Source of the DNA: Actinomycetota bacterium
GTDB lineage: Bacteria > Actinomycetota > Coriobacteriia > Coriobacteriales > RUG844
DNA: 6,610 bases
Reading direction: 5' to 3'
Assembly (NCBI GenBank): GCA_013335845.1
Contig: JAAXUU010000040.1
Location: forward strand, 1 to 6,610
In this document: one piece after another, positions 5,811-6,610 of the stretch
Position numbering within the stretch: position 1 is the first letter of the stretch
Layout of the letters: the number at the start of each line of letters is the position of its first letter
Made by a program: the position numbers and the translations under genes
Notes under the pieces: generated by a model
Database searches by the model: none
The model's input: the letters and a program-made list of their open reading frames with translations, nothing else
Told to the model about the DNA's origin: nothing

Positions 5811-6212
5811 ATGGAAGTGCTAACCCCCTCCATAGAGCAGGCTCAGCGTACTTTATGTGATGTTGCGACCGGAGACATCATAGTAGGGACGGTGTTCACA
5901 CCGCGTAGTGGTCAGATGCCTGCCCGGATGAAGAGCGTGCATGAGGTAAGCCAGTTTCTCGAAGACCTCACCGGTAGGGACTATGCGGTCGTAAGCAGGA
6001 AGAATATCCACCATATCGATTATTCGAGCCTTGTTACTTGGATCCGCGATACGGTTGGGGATTCCGATCTAGCTACAGTGGTCGACGAGTTGATTTCCGA
6101 CGGTCGCGCATTCGGGATGCTTTCCGGCGAAGTAAAAGAGGTACTTTCCGATCGTGTAAGACAATGTGAACGGGTTCTCGGTCCCTCTCTGACGGAAGAG
6201 GGATTGGAATAG
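5811..6212 (+). CDS. Unrecognised 133-residue protein coupled to the AOR gene
   Basis: The ATG lies two bases after the AOR stop, and its likely ribosome site (CTGGGGG, about 5798-5804) is inside the end of the AOR gene, so the two are translationally coupled. I do not recognise the family. The protein is soluble, acidic, without signal peptide, membrane helix or Fe-S motif (only Cys16 and Cys119). Residues 1-60 look mixed (TGDIIVGTVFTPRSG), and 73-125 look strongly helical (LVTWIRDTVGD, DELISDGRAFGML, EVKEVLSDRVRQCERVL). Codon use resembles the neighbours. By position it could be a maturation chaperone or cofactor-insertion factor for the AOR, a small structural subunit, or a counterpart of the uncharacterised E. 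coli YdhW/YdhT; the sequence alone does not decide. It ends the operon, before a hairpin-rich region. Confidence 0.82.
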   Translation: MEVLTPSIEQAQRTLCDVATGDIIVGTVFTPRSGQMPARMKSVHEVSQFLEDLTGRDYAVVSRKNIHHIDYSSLVTWIRDTVGDSDLATVVDELISDGRAFGMLSGEVKEVLSDRVRQCERVLGPSLTEEGLE

Positions 6213-6257
6213 CATCGGTCGGTAATGGCTTGTGCACGTAACTACAGAACCGATTTT

Positions 6258-6284
6258 GTTCCTCACTGCCCCTCAGCGAGGAAC
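6258..6284 (+). other. Hairpin 1 downstream of the AOR operon
   Basis: GTTCCTC (6258-6264) and GAGGAAC (6278-6284) are perfect reverse complements around a 13-base loop. It ends one base before the next, stronger hairpin. It could be the first part of a bipartite terminator or of a structured leader for the gene at 6421. Confidence 0.5.
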
Positions 6285-6285
6285 G

Positions 6286-6333
6286 GGAGAAGCCCTGGCT
6301 GGTGCCGGGGCTTCTCCAGAACAAGCGTTATTT
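6286..6333 (+). terminator. Strong hairpin, probable terminator of the AOR operon
   Basis: GGAGAAGCCCTGG (6286-6298) pairs with CCGGGGCTTCTCC (6305-6317) over 13 base pairs with one U-G wobble and a six-base loop. It is the strongest stem in the window, 74 bases after the last operon stop. The tail AGAACAAGCGTTATTT lacks an immediate U tract, so it may act as a Rho-assisted or mRNA-protecting 3' structure. Confidence 0.55.
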
Positions 6334-6334
6334 C

Positions 6335-6398
6335 CCTGCTGCGAGGTGTCCCCCCTAACGAACGCCGTTCGTTCGTTCATCGCAAGGGGTAGAGCAGG
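6335..6398 (+). other. Nested inverted repeat upstream of the last gene, candidate structured leader
   Basis: Three nested complementary pairs centre on one point: CCTGCT 6335-6340 with AGCAGG 6393-6398; CCCCT 6352-6356 with AGGGG 6385-6389; AACGAACG 6357-6364 with CGTTCGTT 6370-6377 around CCGTT. The right arm of the inner stem is part of a short GTTC tandem repeat (6367-6378). The structure ends nine bases before the ribosome site of the gene at 6421, so it may control that gene as a leader element or operator. It does not match a riboswitch I can recognise. Confidence 0.5.
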
Positions 6399-6420
6399 CA
6401 AGTCACAAAAGGAGCTGAGA

Positions 6421-6610
6421 ATGTCAGAAAAGGAGTTCACGCGCAGGGAGTTCTTTTCCAGTTTGCGCGGAATCATAGACCCGGGTGATGAAGGAGAAAC
6501 ACCCCAATTAGGCGCCGAATCTTCCCGGACTGCCAAACTCGCCGATTCGGCAGTTTCTTCCGAGGCGTTGGACCCAGGCGCTTTGGACTCCCCTGTAACC
6601 CCGAGGGACG
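6421..6610 (+). CDS. Unidentified protein with twin-arginine-like N-terminus (3' partial)
   Basis: ATG at 6421 follows a strong AAAAGGAG (6407-6414) at six bases, and the frame stays open to the window end (63 residues). The N-terminus, MSEKEFTRREFFSSLRG, has a twin-arginine-like TRREFF motif but is not followed by a hydrophobic stretch; instead a polar, Ser/Ala/Glu/Asp/Pro-rich segment follows. This looks like the vestigial Tat motif of NapF-type Fe-S proteins or other redox maturation proteins that stay in the cytoplasm, with a linker before the main domain. No cysteine is present yet, so a ferredoxin identity is not shown. Its position after an AOR operon suggests a redox or cofactor-related role, but this is inference. 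Confidence 0.72.
   Translation, partial: MSEKEFTRREFFSSLRGIIDPGDEGETPQLGAESSRTAKLADSAVSSEALDPGALDSPVTPRD

Noticed and set aside
6367..6378. GTTC tandem repeat as a CRISPR or microsatellite
   Set aside because: There are only about three units and they are accounted for by the arm of the inner hairpin; no spacer-repeat pattern is present.

Overview
The window comes from a strictly anaerobic, respiratory bacterium with moderately high G+C. The gene content (molybdenum/tungsten oxidoreductases with dedicated Fe-S electron-transfer subunits, a menaquinol-type cytochrome b, a Tat-exported ferredoxin-like protein) and the protein style suggest an actinobacterial gut anaerobe such as the Eggerthellaceae (Coriobacteriia). 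That placement is an inference from memory, not a database result. All genes called are on the + strand.

Layout. (1) 1-947: end of an operon for a DMSO-reductase-family molybdopterin oxidoreductase (C-terminal part only, cut by the window edge) and a very small two-cluster [4Fe-4S] protein, with an imperfect GC-rich terminator-like hairpin after it. (2) 948-1139: intergenic, with a perfect UUCG-capped hairpin. (3) 1140-1610: ybaK, a Cys-tRNA(Pro) deacylase, an unrelated housekeeping gene. (4) 1611-2149: about 540 bases without a recognisable gene, holding hairpins, palindromes, a good sigma70-type promoter (2062-2090) and a short structured leader containing a 15-codon mini-ORF. (5) 2150-6212: a four-gene operon encoding an FdnI-like di-heme cytochrome b, a Tat-signal four-cluster Fe-S protein, an aldehyde ferredoxin oxidoreductase (AOR) family tungsten/molybdenum enzyme, and an unrecognised 133-residue protein. 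(6) 6213-6420: a stretch of consecutive hairpins. (7) 6421-6610: start of a further gene with a twin-arginine-like N-terminus, cut by the window end.

How it fits together. The central operon looks like a membrane-bound respiratory complex: AOR catalytic subunit, Fe-S wire, and cytochrome b exchanging electrons with the quinone pool. The set resembles the E. coli ydhYVWXUT operon (YdhV = AOR-type enzyme, YdhX/YdhY = Fe-S proteins, YdhU = cytochrome b). Only the Fe-S subunit carries a Tat signal, so the AOR subunit may be co-exported with it, which would place an AOR-family active site outside the cytoplasm. Substrate and direction (oxidation feeding quinone, or reduction of an external acceptor) cannot be read from the sequence. 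The operon and its uncharacterised fourth gene are the most interesting content of the window.
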